A DNA stretch of 64,000 bases. It comes from Ochrobactrum sp. BTU1. GTDB taxonomy: Bacteria > Pseudomonadota > Alphaproteobacteria > Rhizobiales > Rhizobiaceae. This document shows, one piece after another, positions 54,231 to 63,269 of the stretch (positions are counted from its first letter, which is position 1; every line of letters starts with the position of its first letter). Where the stretch lies: NCBI GenBank assembly GCA_018798825.1, contig CP076356.1:620001-684000 (forward strand), given 5' to 3'. Under the pieces are notes generated by a model that did no database searches, had not been told where the DNA came from, and was given only the letters and a program-made list of their open reading frames with translations. A program made the translations under genes and the position numbers.

Positions 54231-54278
54231 CCCTGCCGCCGCACTTAACGCGCTCGCTCGCCTTATCACTTTTCTCAT
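54156..54278 (-). CDS. Small hydrophobic peptide, copy 2 of a duplicated module
   Basis: A 40-residue reading from ATG 54278 (RKVIRRASALSAAAGLGGQM, ending LKAHGVILCGN). It corresponds to the peptide at 53560-53670 and lies the same distance (about 50 bases) before its downstream gene. Translation is uncertain; the duplication is the main evidence. Confidence 0.4.
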   Translation of the reverse strand: MRKVIRRASALSAAAGLGGQMSTVVAFAQLKAHGVILCGN

Positions 54279-54649
54279 CCACAATAGGTTTGCGCGCATG
54301 AGCGCTGTAACAAGACCAATCTTGCCTGTAAGCGCTGCAGCCGTCATTTGCGCAGATCCGCGTAAAGAGCCATGCTCACGCTTATTGGAGCGACAATGCA
54401 TGAGCGATAGGCGCGACTTCTATAGCTCATTTTCTCTGCCATATCCGAGCCATAGAACCGCGCTCTATCGCTCGGGGCAAAGCCGGTAAGGTTTCTTGTC
54501 GGGGGCCTGTGATTTAGAGCTGGTTAAAAATTTAGCCCCCAGCGGGATGTTGAATGATGATTTTCTTTAGTTCAAAAGGAAATTGAAGAGCCTTCTAGGC
54601 CCAGTCAGTTTCGTGGATGAGTTTCCATTGCGCGAACGGAGCCCATTGC
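54279..54649. other. Intergenic region, no supported gene
   Basis: About 370 bases between the duplicated module and the DUF2130 gene. I see no coding frame with a domain, no RNA gene and no clear terminator. Confidence 0.4.
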
Positions 54650-56035
54650 CTAGTCAAGTTCAGCAAATTTAGCCGCCATAGTCGGATTGCCGCGTGTCAG
54701 TCGCTTAACTGTTAGATCCTCAGCCTTGTCATTCGCAAGCCGCAAGTTGTTGGCGGATTTGTGGAGCGCTTCTTTCGTTTTTTCCAGATCCTTGATGGCT
54801 TCATCAATACGTTTGATTGCCTCCTCAAAGCCATCAGAAGCCAAGCGCCAGTTGCGCCCGAATGCCGACTTGAAGTCGTCAAGCTGGGTTTCAAAGTTCG
54901 TGATATCAACGTTTTGCGCTTTCACCAGCGCCAGCTCCGTCTTGTATTTTAGCGAGTTCATCGCGGCGTTGCGCAGAAGCGTGATGATGGGAATAAAGAA
55001 CTGCGGCCGCACGACATACATTTTCGGATAGCGATGTGAAACGTCTACGATACCCGTATTATAAAGTTCACTGTCAGGCTCAAGCAGTGAAACCAGCACC
55101 GCATACTCACATCCCTTCGCACTGCGATCCTTGTCGAGCTCTTTGAAGAAGTCTTCATTCTTCTTTTTGGTGGCCGTCTCATCGTTCTCGTTTTTCATCT
55201 CAAACATGATCGAAACGATTTCCGAATTCGAATCGTCCAAATCTCGGAAGATAAAGTCGCCCTTGCTGCCGTTGCGCGCGTCATTATCCTTTTCAAAATA
55301 CGCCCGCGGGAATGCGGTCGCGCGAAGCCGATCGAACTCGGTGGCGCAATGTTGTTCGAGCGTCTCGCCGATCATCTTTGTCGACAATCTCGCCTTCATA
55401 TCCCTCAAGCGTTCAATAGCGTCGTCACGATCCTTAAGCTGTGTCTCGTATTTGTCCCTGAGCGCTGTTTCGGCCAGCTGCTTTTCGAGTGCAACGCGAG
55501 AAAGTCCATTCTTGAGTTCTTCGCGTTCTTTCTCGACTGCGCTGACAGCTTGAGTGACGGCGAGTTTCTGTGACAGCTCACCCGCGTCGAGCTTCGCCTT
55601 CAAGCTTTGGATTTCGGCGTCCTTCGTTAAGGCAGCTCTCTGCAATTCAGAAACGAGCTTAGCCTCAGCCAGCTTCGACATTGCTTCCTGATCCCGTTTC
55701 GCGCTCTCAAGTTCGTTCGCCAGCATATCGCGTTGCTTTTCAACACCATTCAAAGCCTCGGCAATTGCAAATTTCCGGGCAACTTCGCCGGCTTCAAGTT
55801 TTGCTTTCAGCTCTTGAATTTCAGAGTCCTTTGCCGACGTTGTTTTCTGCAACTGACTGGCGATTTTCGCTTGGGCAAGTTCAACGGCGTTCTGTTTGTC
55901 GCGCTCGGCTAGCTCTAGCCTCTCATGCAACTGTTTATCAAAATCACTATCCCGCACCTGTTTAAGAATATCGGCGTAACCCGCCTCGTCTATCTTAAAA
56001 GCCTTTTTGCAATGCGGGCAGATAATTTCGTGCAT
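54650..56035 (-). CDS. DUF2130 coiled-coil protein with restriction-nuclease-like core
   Basis: This 461-residue protein has an N-terminal half zinc ribbon ([10 protein letters not shown], Cys 6 and 9). A long coiled coil (about 30-215) contains two copies of a 69-residue repeat (starting [10 protein letters not shown] at 53 and [10 protein letters not shown] at 122). The DUF2130 domain follows: [20 protein letters not shown] and [20 protein letters not shown] carry an Asp and Glu-x-Lys arrangement like a nuclease core, and [15 protein letters not shown] comes next. RmuC-like relatives have roles in DNA processing; DUF2130 proteins are uncharacterised. Another coiled coil ends the chain. It is a single gene in an accessory-looking region. 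Confidence 0.88.
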   Translation of the reverse strand: MHEIICPHCKKAFKIDEAGYADILKQVRDSDFDKQLHERLELAERDKQNAVELAQAKIASQLQKTTSAKDSEIQELKAKLEAGEVARKFAIAEALNGVEKQRDMLANELESAKRDQEAMSKLAEAKLVSELQRAALTKDAEIQSLKAKLDAGELSQKLAVTQAVSAVEKEREELKNGLSRVALEKQLAETALRDKYETQLKDRDDAIERLRDMKARLSTKMIGETLEQHCATEFDRLRATAFPRAYFEKDNDARNGSKGDFIFRDLDDSNSEIVSIMFEMKNENDETATKKKNEDFFKELDKDRSAKGCEYAVLVSLLEPDSELYNTGIVDVSHRYPKMYVVRPQFFIPIITLLRNAAMNSLKYKTELALVKAQNVDITNFETQLDDFKSAFGRNWRLASDGFEEAIKRIDEAIKDLEKTKEALHKSANNLRLANDKAEDLTVKRLTRGNPTMAAKFAELD

Positions 56036-56520
56036 ATTCGTTTCCGTGAGCCTTGGATTGAACCTCTAGAAAAAAGTCCTATCGCTGGAATGTTTTGACG
56101 CCATGTGAACGATCACAAGCAGCTTGGTCAAGATCAGTTTCGCTAAGTTGCGTTGCCTCAGAGACCTGCACGCTGTAGTGCGAATAAAAAAGTCAACGCA
56201 CAATAGGCAAGCCGCAACCGCGTATGCGGCCACTTTAATAGCCGCAAACAAGCCTTGTCGTGATCCTGCGACCAGGAAATCGGAAAGTTTTGTAAGTTAT
56301 CCCGCAGGCAATAACATGCAACACATTGAACCCATCTCTCTCCATCACACTACTTTTCATTCAGAACAAACGATCATCGGAGCTCTCGTCTCATTGCTCG
56401 CTGGCGCGCTCAACAAGGTGCATCGTCTAGGCAATTGGAACCGGCCTGCTAGAACTGACAGCTGTTTAGCCGTTCAGAACAATCTATAGTCCAGCATGGC
56501 CGTCAGAGGAGAAGCAGCGC
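56036..56520. other. Intergenic region, no supported gene
   Basis: About 485 bases between divergent genes (DUF2130 and the 56521 protein). It should hold two promoters. Short frames here lack ribosome sites and domains. Confidence 0.4.
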
Positions 56521-57300
56521 ATGTTTGACTGGGAATGGAAGGCTTTTGTCTCATCGTTTGAAACAAGCCAGGGGCCATGGCAACTCTTCGATACGCCCTC
56601 CAGCTCTAATATGCATCCGGCAGCACCGCCGTTTGCGACCTCAACCCGAAGCACAGATCCCGGAAATCTGGTTTATGTAGAGTACTTCCATGCATTTCCC
56701 GACAACACGCACGTGTATTTGTCATGGGAAGCTGAAACGCCTGACAAGGTTGTGGACGTGTTGCATATCGCAGCCCGTTCATTCCGTGCGGCAGGCCAAC
56801 GTTACGTGTCAGAAATACAGATAAATGGTATCAACTATTCCCCACGCGAACTCGGCTGGAGGATACAATCCAATGTAGATCGGATCAATCTCGACGCTCC
56901 CTGGACAGCAATGAGTGGGGACCAAAGCTTCGCAGCCCATTTGGCAACACAAACGAAAACCACTGTCGACGGATTTCTCACTGAAGTTTACCGGCCGAGT
57001 AGCAATGTCGCTGAAAAAGCATTCAACGCATCCCGCTGGCCCGGCAGAAACCTTGTTCCCTCGGAACTTTTGGGAGTGGATCGGTTCGAGTACACCGGAA
57101 AACCCGCCAACGAGCAACGTTGGAACCATCCAAGCAGGGTTAAAAATAGTCCAAGCTACATTAATGGGCGTCGTTATAGGTTCCATCCAGGTCAACCGCC
57201 CTTGGATATGGCCCGCCAAGACTACCCGCTTGCGGCAGTGGGTCAGATGAGGAACATTGCCCAAGTCGGAGAACCGATCTCCGATATTGTTTACCTTTGA
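56521..57300 (+). CDS. Hypothetical protein, 259 residues
   Basis: ATG 56521 follows AGAGGAGAAG, a good ribosome site. There is no signal peptide or membrane segment. The chain is rich in Trp, Tyr and Pro: MFDWEWKAFVSSFETSQGPW, NLVYVEYFHAFPDNTHVYLS, NGINYSPRELGWRIQSNVDR and YINGRRYRFHPGQPPLDMAR. The spacing suggests a globular beta-rich protein. I recognise no family. It lies immediately before a decayed toxin-antitoxin locus on the opposite strand, so it belongs to the accessory part of the window. Confidence 0.7.
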   Translation: MFDWEWKAFVSSFETSQGPWQLFDTPSSSNMHPAAPPFATSTRSTDPGNLVYVEYFHAFPDNTHVYLSWEAETPDKVVDVLHIAARSFRAAGQRYVSEIQINGINYSPRELGWRIQSNVDRINLDAPWTAMSGDQSFAAHLATQTKTTVDGFLTEVYRPSSNVAEKAFNASRWPGRNLVPSELLGVDRFEYTGKPANEQRWNHPSRVKNSPSYINGRRYRFHPGQPPLDMARQDYPLAAVGQMRNIAQVGEPISDIVYL

Positions 57301-57531
57301 AGTCCGTCAGATATGGCTTCTGGCCACAAAATATCAAATCCTATTGTCCGAAGCCTTCGTATCCACTTTGCTTCCCGCGCACTGGAACAGGAAAATGCGA
57401 CAGGAGTTAGTAATATGACCTTAGCAGAAAAGACGCCTACATTTGGCAACGCCGTGTCAGGTATCCACCTCGATAAAGGTGGAGATGGCATCTCAGTCTG
57501 ATAACGCAACCGCGGACCAGGTGAGCTTCAC
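57300..57531 (-). pseudogene. Decayed RelE/ParE-type toxin gene
   Basis: Reading from GTG 57531: MKLTWSAVALSD, stop (TGA 57493-57495), DAISTFIEVDT, stop (TGA 57457-57459). This is the usual start of RelE/ParE-family toxins (compare WSxxALxDRDAIFTFIEADNP), with Arg and other codons turned into stops. Further down the frame degenerates (GSKVDTKASDNRI, then YFVA resembles the late strands). The toxin would cleave mRNA or poison gyrase; this copy cannot. It follows the relB-like pseudogene on the same strand. Confidence 0.7.
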
Positions 57532-57813
57532 GGCTCGCTCGCTGTTTTTCGAAATGTACCGGAACTTCATCATCTGGAACGTCCGGTCGTTCGTCGTTAA
57601 TTGCTTCAAAGACCTTGCTGCGAAACCAAGCATCATGCGCTTCGCTGCCTTATATAAGTTCGAGCGGCAATTCCCCTTCGTTCGCCGTCCGGGTGAGTAA
57701 GATACGAACTACGTCCGAAACCGTAAGCCCATACTTTCAAGCACCGCGGCGGCACGACCCCGAACTTCAGCATAAATGCGAGTTTGAACTAGTGCGTTCG
57801 AAGCCAAAGGCAT
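57529..57813 (-). pseudogene. Decayed RelB/DinJ-type antitoxin gene
   Basis: From ATG 57813 the frame reads MPLASNALVQTRIYAEVRGR and AAAVLESMGL. After a lost base near 57724 it resumes in the next frame as VSDVVRILLTRTANEGELPL, ELI, a TAA, then HDAWFRSKVFEAINDERPDV. This is the complete ribbon-helix-helix antitoxin pattern of the RelB/DinJ family, broken by one frameshift and one stop. GTG of the toxin remnant overlaps its end. Together they are a dead type II toxin-antitoxin pair. Confidence 0.78.
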
Positions 57814-58069
57814 CTCCTACTTAATGTCGTTTGTAATGCATATGAATGACGTCATCTATAGAAGATTTCCGTGTGCGCCAGGCCGATGCGTTTTTCGTCT
57901 TAGAAGGATACGACCCTCTTTCCCTTGTCGTTGAACGGTGTGCTGATAACTAGTCGAAAATATCCAGTGTTTCTCGGGCGACTGTAAGCAGTTGAGTGCG
58001 CATGTTTGAAATCGCGGACCATGATCGTCAGAGTGCGCAAATAGACGCATGTTGATATTGGCATAGTTT
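57814..58069. other. Spacer between two toxin-antitoxin loci
   Basis: About 255 bases separate the divergent relBE remnant and vapB. A 35-codon plus-strand frame (57846-57953, MTSSIEDFRVRQADAFFVLE) looks protein-like but is too short to name. The vapB promoter and any operator should be here. Confidence 0.35.
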
Positions 58070-58270
58070 ATGCGCTCAACCATCAACCTTGATGACAATC
58101 TCTTAGAAAAAGCCAGATTATTGACCGGCACGAAAGAGACAGCCGCTCTAGTCCGACAAGCGCTAGAAACACTTGTGCGACTGGAGACTGGTAAACGTCT
58201 TATCGCCCTTGGAGGCACAATGCCTGACGTTGAAGCAGCTCCTCGCCGCCGGAGCTCAGTAAAGAAGTGA
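58070..58270 (+). CDS. vapB: VapB-type antitoxin
   Basis: This 66-residue protein has MRSTINLDDNLLEKARLLTG as ribbon-helix-helix strand and helix, KETAALVRQALETLVRLETG as second helix, and a C-terminal toxin-binding tail (ALGGTMPDVEAAPRRR). It is the VapB form that represses its own promoter and neutralises a PIN-domain toxin. The stop overlaps the toxin GTG (GTGA). The gene looks intact, in contrast to its partner. Confidence 0.93.
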   Translation: MRSTINLDDNLLEKARLLTGTKETAALVRQALETLVRLETGKRLIALGGTMPDVEAAPRRRSSVKK

Positions 58271-58650
58271 TATTGGCGGACACTTCAATTTGGATTGACC
58301 ATTTTCGCGGCGGCGATGATGAGCTGATTAAGATTACCGGAGATGATCTTTTGGTTTGCCATCCAATGATTATTGGCGAACTTGCGTTGGGCAGTCTCCG
58401 AGACATCACTAGTGTCTTGGATTTTTTTAATGCGCAGCGGGAAGCTCAAGTTGCAACGCATGACGAAGTCATGGCCATGATTGAAAAGCACTGCATTTTC
58501 AGCTTGGGCATTGGTTATACAGATGCCCATCTGTTGGCCTCAGTTCTTCTCGACTAGCGAACATCACTATGGACACGGGACAAGAGCTTAAAGGTTGCGG
58601 CTGAGAAAGCCGGCGTGCACCTTTACGAGCCGCTTCACAATTCATTATGA
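58267..58650 (+). pseudogene. vapC: VapC PIN-domain toxin with an internal amber codon
   Basis: From GTG 58267 the PIN domain reads ILADTSIWIDHFRGG (D5), IIGELALGSL (E38) and GYTDAHLLASVLLD (D86). A TAG at 58555-58557 then interrupts, and the same frame continues RTSLWTRDKSLKVAAEKAGV, HLYEPLHNSL to TGA 58650. The full reading of 126 residues is normal VapC length, and the part after the stop holds the last conserved Asp (WTRDKSL). A 96-residue product would lack it and the final strand, so the toxin is probably inactive unless the amber codon is suppressed or the base is a sequencing error. Confidence 0.9.
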
Positions 58651-58767
58651 AACGAGACTATCCATTCAACTGATTGCCCGTCAGGACCCGAGTTGCTCAA
58701 CTTGATCGCCCCCCGCTGAACTAATTCATTGATGAGATCCCAGTCGCTAACTTATTTACATGAGCGC

Positions 58768-59562
58768 CTAGTTACCCTCGAAAATGTCTGAAAGTTCAGC
58801 ATAGACAGCTTCATTCCCGGCAATGACAGGATTTCCTTTCCTCAGACCGTCGCCAGCGAGGAAATCGTTGGTGATAAGCCCGGCTGCACGAATTATTGCG
58901 ATCGCGCCAAGACAATCCCAGGAATTAATATGTGGCTCGATGTATCCAATCAGGCGACCGCTTGCAACATAACAGAGCGTCAAAGCGCCCGAACCCTCGC
59001 GACTGAACATTCCCCCTGCCTTTAGCAGCCGCTCGAACATCGGCAGAAACTCGTCGGGTGTAACACGCGGGGAATAACCAACACCCACAATTCCTTCACG
59101 AACAGACCGCGCTGGATGTCGCTCAACTTCTTTACCGTTCAGTGTGGCAGCCCAGCTCTCGCCGCCAGCGAACAGTTCGTCTCTCGCGGGTGCATAAACC
59201 ATCCCAAACTTGAGCGCTCCGTCTTTGACAAAAGCGATCGAGACGCACCAACTCGTCATGCCGGAAATAAACGGTTGCGTGCCGTCAATCGGATCTACAA
59301 CCCAGATACCCTGACTAGGTTCGAAGGCAGTGATGCCAGTTTCCTCTCCGAGGAAGGCATCCTCGGGAAAATGCTTAGCAAGTCTTTCTTTGATGAGAAG
59401 TTCGGTCTGAAGATCGGCTTCACTTGCCATATCTTGAAGACCCTTGCTCTGAATTGTCAGTGCCTCCCGATTGCTAAAATACTGGTTTGCAAGATCGCCA
59501 GCCTCGCGGATTAGTGCGAGTGAAAACTTATAACGTTCATCGATTGCATGAGAGTCGGTCAC
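58768..59562 (-). CDS. Inositol-monophosphatase-family phosphatase
   Basis: I take the start as GTG 59562, eight bases after AAGGGA; ATG 59592 is an alternative with no good site. The product has about 264 residues. Metal-dependent phosphatase motifs: DMASEADLQTELLIKERLAK, FLGEETG with the first Glu ligand, WVVDPIDGTQPFISGMTSW as the signature motif, and SWDCLGAIAIIRAAGL with the late Asp. Substrates in this family include inositol phosphates, histidinol phosphate, fructose bisphosphate and PAP. Placed after a ROK kinase beside fructose-type ABC genes, a sugar phosphate is likely. Confidence 0.9.
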   Translation of the reverse strand: MTDSHAIDERYKFSLALIREAGDLANQYFSNREALTIQSKGLQDMASEADLQTELLIKERLAKHFPEDAFLGEETGITAFEPSQGIWVVDPIDGTQPFISGMTSWCVSIAFVKDGALKFGMVYAPARDELFAGGESWAATLNGKEVERHPARSVREGIVGVGYSPRVTPDEFLPMFERLLKAGGMFSREGSGALTLCYVASGRLIGYIEPHINSWDCLGAIAIIRAAGLITNDFLAGDGLRKGNPVIAGNEAVYAELSDIFEGN

Positions 59563-59602
59563 ATTGGTTTCCCTTGTTTTGAAGTGCGACATGGGCAATT
59601 TT

Positions 59603-60499
59603 TCAATCTTTCCAGAGCCAGGCGGCTCCGCGCACGCCGCTGGAATCCCCGTGGATCGCTTTGCGAATAGGGGTGTGGAACACCGTCGAAAAAGTCCGCT
59701 TGGCAAGCGCCGCGGGCAGATCCTCGTAAAGTTCGTCCACATTCGACATGCCGCCACCCATAACAAGAATATCTGGATCAAGTGTGTTGACGACAGTCGC
59801 AAGTCCACGGGCAACCCTGTCGATATAACGTGACCATAACATGCCGCTTAAACGATCCCCTGAACGCTTGCGTTCTATGATTTCACGCGCTTTCAACTCC
59901 TCTTGAGTGTGGCGGCGGTATTCAGCCTCAAACGCACGGCCAGAAACCCAAGTCTCCATGCATCCATGGCGGCCGCAATAGCATGGCTGACCTGGCAACT
60001 CCGTTACATCAGGAAACGGCAGCGGATTATGTCCCCACTCGCCGCCACTATTATTGGGTCCGTGATGGGCTTTTCCTGCGACCGCAATACCTGCTCCCGC
60101 GCCGGATCCCAAAATGACTGCAAAAACTACGTTGTAACCAGCGCCCGCCCCGTCCATTGCTTCTGAAGCAGCGAAGCAATCCGCGTCATTTTCAACTCTG
60201 AGATCACGCTTGAGACAATCATGAAGATCCTTCTCGACCGGTCTGCCCAATAACCAAGTTGAGCTTGCTCCCTTGCCGACACGACTGACTGGCTCAAGTG
60301 ATCCAGGAATACCGATGCCCACGGACCCGTTTTTTCCTGTCTGCTGTTCCAGGGCGGAAATCATATCCTTAATTACGCTGATACAGCCAAAATAGTCGTG
60401 ACGTGGCGTATCGGCACGCAGGCGCAAAAGCTCCTGACCATCTCTTTCCATAGCGACACCTTCAATCTTAGTGCCACCCCAGTCAATTCCAATCAGCAT
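59603..60499 (-). CDS. ROK-family sugar kinase
   Basis: This 298-residue kinase starts at ATG 60499 after GGGAGG. MLIGIDWGGTKIEGVAMERD is the ATP phosphate-1 motif, VENDADCFAASEAM holds the catalytic Asp, VILGSGAGAGIAV the phosphate-2 loop, NSGGEWGHNPLPF the ROK signature with His/Glu, and CYCGRHGCMETWVSG the zinc-binding ROK motif. It phosphorylates a hexose, most likely fructose given the neighbouring transporter. It follows the ROK regulator by 64 bases on the same strand and overlaps no gene. Confidence 0.93.
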   Translation of the reverse strand: MLIGIDWGGTKIEGVAMERDGQELLRLRADTPRHDYFGCISVIKDMISALEQQTGKNGSVGIGIPGSLEPVSRVGKGASSTWLLGRPVEKDLHDCLKRDLRVENDADCFAASEAMDGAGAGYNVVFAVILGSGAGAGIAVAGKAHHGPNNSGGEWGHNPLPFPDVTELPGQPCYCGRHGCMETWVSGRAFEAEYRRHTQEELKAREIIERKRSGDRLSGMLWSRYIDRVARGLATVVNTLDPDILVMGGGMSNVDELYEDLPAALAKRTFSTVFHTPIRKAIHGDSSGVRGAAWLWKD

Positions 60500-60563
60500 G
60501 TTCCTCCCTTCCGGCAGTTGCACCTCCAACTGCCGCAGATTTATAAAATTTTATAATTGCCGG

Positions 60564-61847
60564 CTAACTAAATAGAATATCCCTGTCCCGGGCATATTCG
60601 GCAAGAAGCGGCAAGCTCGCCGCGCCCAACACACGAGCGTCACTGCCAATATTGCCTTCAACTATTTCAACCGGCGCAACCCCCTGAACTTCCATCAGCG
60701 CGACTTTCTCGCGGGTCCGGCGGACAAGCTCAGCACGCACATGGGGCGGGAACCCACCGTCGATCACCACATTGTGGAAGTCGATTACCGAAATTGCTGA
60801 AGCGATTACAAAGGCAAGACTGTCAGAGGCCTGTTCCGTCCAACGATCCAGCACCACACCCAGATGGCTCCAATCCTCCGATTTATGCCAGATCAAGCTG
60901 GGATCTCCACCCGCCTCGACGATCATGCGTTCAAGCAGATAGATTGAAGCGCATTGTATGAGCCTTTTTGGTGCTTCGCCTGCAACAGGTGAAGGCACAG
61001 GCGCGGAACCGATTGATCCCGCATAACCACGGCGCCCTGGATACAAAGCACCATCGAGCACCACGCCACCGCCAACAAGCGTGGCAAAAAACACGTAAAG
61101 AAAATCCTGATACTTTCGGCCGACACCAAAGGCCATCTCGGCTGCGCATGCAGCTGTGGCATCGTTATAGGCATGAACCGGCATAGAGAAGGTCTGCTCA
61201 ATATGCGTCTTGAGATCAAAGGCCCTCCAAGCGTCAACAACGGCGTGGGGCGCACCAACCTCTTCTTCCCAGCTCCACATTTCAGATGGCATCGCAATTC
61301 CGATGCCCCGTACTCGCCCCAGCTGAATCCGCGTCATGTTATCGATGATTTCGTTGATGCCTTTATCAACGAAATTGACCAGCAATGAGGGTGTGGGATA
61401 AGCAAAATTAAGACTGATTAGGCGACGCACCTGTCCAGCCATATCCATTAGCACGAGCTCAGCTGTCCGGCGCCCAACTTTCACACCGATCGAAAAGGCA
61501 CCCTCTGGATTAAGCGACATTGGTACGGACGGCTGACCAACTTTGCCGCGCTGTGGCTCGCCACGCAAGAGCAAGCCATCACTTTCGAGCTGGCTCATGA
61601 TTACCGAACTCGCCTGCGCGGAAAGCCCGGTCATGCGTGAAACCTCCCCTTTCGATAGGGGTCCATGAGAGCGTATGAGCGAAAGCACCAGCCGCTCATT
61701 ATAAAGCTTCATCCCGGTCTGATTTGTTCCCCGGCTCGGATCACTCAAGCTTGGCTGAAACTCTTCAAGTCCATCCATCTTAAACAATGCCACCTCCCCG
61801 TTCAAAAATCGCATCATACAAGCCGATTGCGCAAAGTCGTGCACCAT
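60564..61847 (-). CDS. ROK-family transcriptional regulator
   Basis: This is a protein of up to 427 residues. The N-terminal winged helix-turn-helix is KLYNERLVLSLIRSHGPLSK with GEVSRMTGLSAQASSVIMSQ. A ROK sugar-binding domain follows, with DGLLLRGEPQRGKVGQPSVP, GIGIAMPSEM, NDATAACAAEMAFGVGRKYQ and VVIDGGFPP. It lacks the zinc CxCGxxGC motif of kinases. The true start may be ATG 61778 or a nearby GTG after GGGGAG. It is divergent from the fructose-type ABC operon and should repress it, with sugar as inducer. Two identical 14-base repeats in the divergent promoter are likely its sites. Confidence 0.9.
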   Translation of the reverse strand: MVHDFAQSACMMRFLNGEVALFKMDGLEEFQPSLSDPSRGTNQTGMKLYNERLVLSLIRSHGPLSKGEVSRMTGLSAQASSVIMSQLESDGLLLRGEPQRGKVGQPSVPMSLNPEGAFSIGVKVGRRTAELVLMDMAGQVRRLISLNFAYPTPSLLVNFVDKGINEIIDNMTRIQLGRVRGIGIAMPSEMWSWEEEVGAPHAVVDAWRAFDLKTHIEQTFSMPVHAYNDATAACAAEMAFGVGRKYQDFLYVFFATLVGGGVVLDGALYPGRRGYAGSIGSAPVPSPVAGEAPKRLIQCASIYLLERMIVEAGGDPSLIWHKSEDWSHLGVVLDRWTEQASDSLAFVIASAISVIDFHNVVIDGGFPPHVRAELVRRTREKVALMEVQGVAPVEIVEGNIGSDARVLGAASLPLLAEYARDRDILFS

Positions 61848-61939
61848 CCTCTTGGTCCGCGACCCGCGACTAACCTCACGTTTTTACCGATCTCAATGTT
61901 AGCATCGATAATTAGAGATTTCCATCAACACGTCAATAT

Positions 61940-62037
61940 TTAAATCATCCGGTGTGATTATTAACGCGTTTGGCGGATTAAAAGCTCCTATATAGGCGCT
62001 TTTTCATACTGTTTCGCTTTTTATTAAATCATCCGGT
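61940..62037. promoter_or_regulatory. Two 14-base operator-like direct repeats, 84 bases apart
   Basis: TTAAATCATCCGGT occurs at 61940-61953 and again at 62024-62037. The distance of 84 bases is eight turns of B-DNA at 10.5 bases per turn, so both sites face the same side of the helix. They flank the region between the ROK regulator and the frcB-like gene; looping by the ROK protein is a reasonable model. A TTGACA box lies at 62046-62051. Confidence 0.65.
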
Positions 62038-62156
62038 ATTATATATTGACAGAGATGGAGATAGCTGATTGCATTTAGGAGCCAGCGCTGCGGAGGAGGC
62101 ACTGTCAGTCTGGTCGCAATTTTTTGAAGCCGGCTACACCGGCACTGGGAGGAATG

Positions 62157-63179
62157 ATGCGGAAACATTTCACACTTATCGCTTCGACCCTGGCGATCGC
62201 CACATTTTGTTATGGCAATGCCCACGCCAACGAAACAAGCGTCTGCTTAGTAACGAAAACAGAGAACAATCCTTTCTTCGTAAAAATGAAGGAAGGCGCG
62301 ACCGCTAAGGCTGCAGAACTGGGTATGAAACTACTCAGCTATGCGGGCAAAGCGGAAGGAGATGTCGACACACAGATTTCAGCGATTGAGTCCTGCATTG
62401 CGGCGGGCGCAAAAGGCATCCTGTTGGTGCCAAATGACTCAAGTGCACTTGTACCTGTGGTAAAGCAGGCGCGCGATCAAGGTGTATTGGTTGTCGCACT
62501 CGACACACCACTCGCACCCGCCGACGCAGCCGATGCGACCTTCGCTACCGACAATTTTAAAGCGGGTGTCCTGATCGGTGAATGGGCAAAAGGTCGTATG
62601 GGAGAGAAAGCCAGCGATGCGAAAATTGCCCTTCTCAATCTTAATGCCCAACAAATTACAGTCGATTACATGCGTAATCAGGGCTTCATGTCTGGTTTCG
62701 GGATCGACATCAAAGACAAGACCCGTATTGGCGATGAGGACGACAGCCGGATTGTTGGAAATGAAGCCAGTAACTCCAACGAAGAGGGTGGACGCACGGC
62801 TATGGAGAGCCTGTTACAAGTCAATCCGGAGATAAATCTGGTCTACACTATCAACGAGCCCGCTGCAGCCGGCGCACATGAAGCGATCAAGGCCGCAGGA
62901 CTTGAAGACCAGATTACCATTGTGTCCATTGATGGTGGTTGCCCTGGCGTCAATAACGTCAAACAAGGCATTATCGGAGCGACATCTATGCAGTTCCCAT
63001 TGCAGATGGCGTCGATGGGTGTGGAAGCTATCAAGACATACGTCGATAGCGGAAAGAAGCCACAAGCCTCAGATGGATTGGATTTTGTCGACACTGGCAC
63101 CGAGCTTGTTACCGACCATCCTGTCGAAGGTACGAAATCGATTTCGTCGGAAGAAGCGCTCAAAAAATGCTGGGGTTAG
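62157..63179 (+). CDS. frcB: Fructose-type sugar ABC transporter binding protein (FrcB-like)
   Basis: This 340-residue protein starts at ATG 62157 after GGGAGG. The signal peptide is [20 protein letters not shown], cleavage near AHANE. The mature protein is a periplasmic sugar-binding protein of the RbsB class: [80 protein letters not shown] and [20 protein letters not shown]. The sequence recalls FrcB, the fructose/mannose/ribose-binding protein of Sinorhizobium. A permease gene follows, and a ROK regulator and kinase lie on the other strand. Confidence 0.9.
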   Translation: MRKHFTLIASTLAIATFCYGNAHANETSVCLVTKTENNPFFVKMKEGATAKAAELGMKLLSYAGKAEGDVDTQISAIESCIAAGAKGILLVPNDSSALVPVVKQARDQGVLVVALDTPLAPADAADATFATDNFKAGVLIGEWAKGRMGEKASDAKIALLNLNAQQITVDYMRNQGFMSGFGIDIKDKTRIGDEDDSRIVGNEASNSNEEGGRTAMESLLQVNPEINLVYTINEPAAAGAHEAIKAAGLEDQITIVSIDGGCPGVNNVKQGIIGATSMQFPLQMASMGVEAIKTYVDSGKKPQASDGLDFVDTGTELVTDHPVEGTKSISSEEALKKCWG

Positions 63180-63269
63180 TCCGGTATTCCATAAAATTCT
63201 GACGACGAATGCGGGTGGTTTTTCAACGGCCATCCGCGATCGCCAAGGCCATGAACACAGAGGGTTGTC

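Noticed and set aside
56124..56489. 121-codon plus-strand frame upstream of the 56521 gene
   Set aside because: No ribosome site or domain, and low-complexity composition; more likely promoter DNA.
57443..57700. 85-codon plus-strand frame (RSLFFEMYRNFIIWNVRSFV)
   Set aside because: It is antisense to the relBE remnant, which explains the open frame.
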